Positions 4,953-6,262 of a stretch of DNA of 6,262 nt are shown here, in pieces. Position 1 is the first letter of the stretch, and every line of letters starts with the position of its first letter. This DNA is from Pseudomonadota bacterium (GTDB lineage: Bacteria; Pseudomonadota; Gammaproteobacteria; Burkholderiales; Burkholderiaceae_B), in assembly GCA_023432075.1 (NCBI GenBank), contig JAEYVD010000870.1:1-6262 (forward strand). Reading direction: 5' to 3'. The notes below the pieces were generated by a model. That model ran no database searches and had not been told where the DNA came from. It saw only the letters and a program-made list of their open reading frames with translations. Position numbers and translations under genes: made by a program.

Positions 4953-6262
4953 CTACCACTTGTACGTCACGCGTCCCAGCACCGTGCGGCGTTCGCCATA
5001 GAAGCAGGCGTAGGTGCAGGAGGCAACGTACACCTTGTCAAAGAGGTTGCGCACCGTCAGGTCCACGCTCAACCCCTTGAACGTCGGGTTGCGCGCGCCA
5101 AGGTCGTAACGCAGCGCGGCATCCACGACCGTGTAATCGGGCACCTTCGCGGTATTGCCTGTGTTGAACGTCGATCCGATGTAGCGAACGCCCGCGCCCA
5201 TGTTCAGGCCGCCCAGCGCGCCGTCCTGCACCGTGTAGTCCGACCACAACGACGCCATGTTGCGCGGCACGGCTTCCGGCGTGGTGCCCAGTGTGGCGGT
5301 GTTGCTGCGGGTGACTTCGGCATCGGTATAGGTGTAGGCGGCAATGACATTCCAGCCTTTGGCCATTTCCGCCGTCGCCGACAGTTCGATGCCGCGGGAG
5401 CGCACCTCGCCGGTTTGCACGTTATAGATCGGATTGACCGGATCGGTGGTGGGCACATTCGTGCGCGTCAGCTCGAACAACGATGCCGTCACGAACGAAT
5501 TGGCGCCCGGGGGCTGGTACTTCAACCCGACTTCCCATTGCTTGCCCTCGGTGGGGTCGAACGGCGTGGTGCCGCGCGCTGGCGAGGTGGTGCCGGTCTG
5601 CGGTTGAAACGAGGTGGAGTAGCTGACGTAGGGCGCCAAGCCGTTGTCGGCCAGGTAGAGCAGGCCCGCGCGCCACGTGAACGCATTGTCGGTCGTGCGC
5701 GTGACGACGTCGGTCAGCTTGTTGCGCGTCTTGCCGGTGGCGTCGTCGTAGCGCCCGCTGAGCACCATGACGAACTTCTCGTCGAACTTGATCTGGTCCT
5801 GAAGGTAAAGCCCCGTTTGCTCACGCGTTTCGACGGTGTAGGTGTTCGGGTCGGCGGGAATCGCGACGGGCGACCCGTAGCGGGGGTTGAAGAAATTGAT
5901 GGGCGCCAGGTTGTTGTAGCCCGCGTACTGTTCGCGGGTCAGCGACGCGCTGGTGTAGTCCAGGCCGAACAGCACATCGTGCTTGAAACGGCCGGATGTC
6001 CAGGTGGCATTGAACTGGTTGTCCACGCTGGTGCCGTGCGCGTCGTCGTCGCGCCGGTAGGCGCCGCGTTCGGCGGTGCTGAAATTGCTGCCCGGCACCC
6101 ACGACCACCAATAGGCGTGATTGACGCGATTGGTCGATTGCGCGTAAGTGAGGTTCTGCCGGAACTGCCACGTCTCGTTGAAGCGGTGCGCGAACTGGTA
6201 CCCCAGCGTTTCGACCTCCTGATCCCACTTGCTCCAGTCGGGCTCCCCGGTAAAACGGTCCG
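4953..6262 (-). CDS. TonB-dependent siderophore receptor, C-terminal part (partial, 435 aa in window)
   Basis: Outer-membrane beta-barrel that imports ferric siderophores with energy from TonB-ExbB-ExbD. The frame is open to the window edge, so the signal peptide, TonB box and most of the plug lie outside. Barrel landmarks include GLYLQDQIKFDEKFVMVLSG, the segment APYVSYSTSFQPQTG, the stretch KQWEVGLKYQPPG, TGEVRSRGIELSA, and NLFDKVYVASC near the end. The end CTYACFYGERRTV followed by VTYKW has a paired-cysteine segment and a terminal aromatic residue as in FhuA/FoxA-type hydroxamate receptors; the two cysteines lie 21 and 17 residues from the C-terminus. A GTG at 6098 is internal and not the start, because the barrel sequence continues upstream of it. 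The substrate cannot be assigned. It is transcribed in the same direction as the usp-nrdJ operon but looks functionally separate. Confidence 0.93.
   Translation of the reverse strand, partial: DRFTGEPDWSKWDQEVETLGYQFAHRFNETWQFRQNLTYAQSTNRVNHAYWWSWVPGSNFSTAERGAYRRDDDAHGTSVDNQFNATWTSGRFKHDVLFGLDYTSASLTREQYAGYNNLAPINFFNPRYGSPVAIPADPNTYTVETREQTGLYLQDQIKFDEKFVMVLSGRYDDATGKTRNKLTDVVTRTTDNAFTWRAGLLYLADNGLAPYVSYSTSFQPQTGTTSPARGTTPFDPTEGKQWEVGLKYQPPGANSFVTASLFELTRTNVPTTDPVNPIYNVQTGEVRSRGIELSATAEMAKGWNVIAAYTYTDAEVTRSNTATLGTTPEAVPRNMASLWSDYTVQDGALGGLNMGAGVRYIGSTFNTGNTAKVPDYTVVDAALRYDLGARNPTFKGLSVDLTVRNLFDKVYVASCTYACFYGERRTVLGRVTYKW

Noticed and set aside
6096..6098. GTG as start of the siderophore receptor
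   Set aside because: The frame continues upstream with barrel-like sequence to the window edge, so this codon is an internal valine.

Overview
The window is GC-rich and almost fully coding. Gene content and style (tandem UspA proteins, a short class II ribonucleotide reductase, a FhuA-like receptor, FNR-type operators) suggest a betaproteobacterium of the Bordetella/Achromobacter kind. That placement is inference from overall character, not from a diagnostic marker.

Layout from left to right: (1) a complete minus-strand single-domain universal stress protein (Usp) gene; (2) a 257-bp divergent intergenic region with two FNR/ANR-type boxes, one facing each way; (3) a plus-strand tandem-domain Usp gene, followed after 36 bp by a zinc-dependent alcohol dehydrogenase gene; (4) convergent to these, a minus-strand operon of a third Usp gene and a compact adenosylcobalamin-type (class II) ribonucleotide reductase, nrdJ, with its own FNR-type box; (5) the C-terminal 435 codons of a minus-strand TonB-dependent siderophore receptor that runs off the right edge.

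The unifying theme is oxygen limitation. All three usp genes have a TTGAY-N4-RTCAA-type palindrome upstream. In each case a -10-like hexamer lies exactly 21 bp downstream of the box, the geometry expected of class II FNR activation (box centred near -41.5). The genes driven are three stress proteins, an alcohol dehydrogenase that could reoxidise reduced cofactor, and a ribonucleotide reductase class that needs no oxygen. Together they look like a compact low-oxygen survival module. The siderophore receptor looks like an unrelated neighbour.

I see no mobile element, CRISPR array, tRNA or rRNA. The parts belong to known families. The most interesting content is the shared promoter architecture, the usp-nrdJ coupling and start-site ambiguities at the FNR boxes, rather than a wholly new system.
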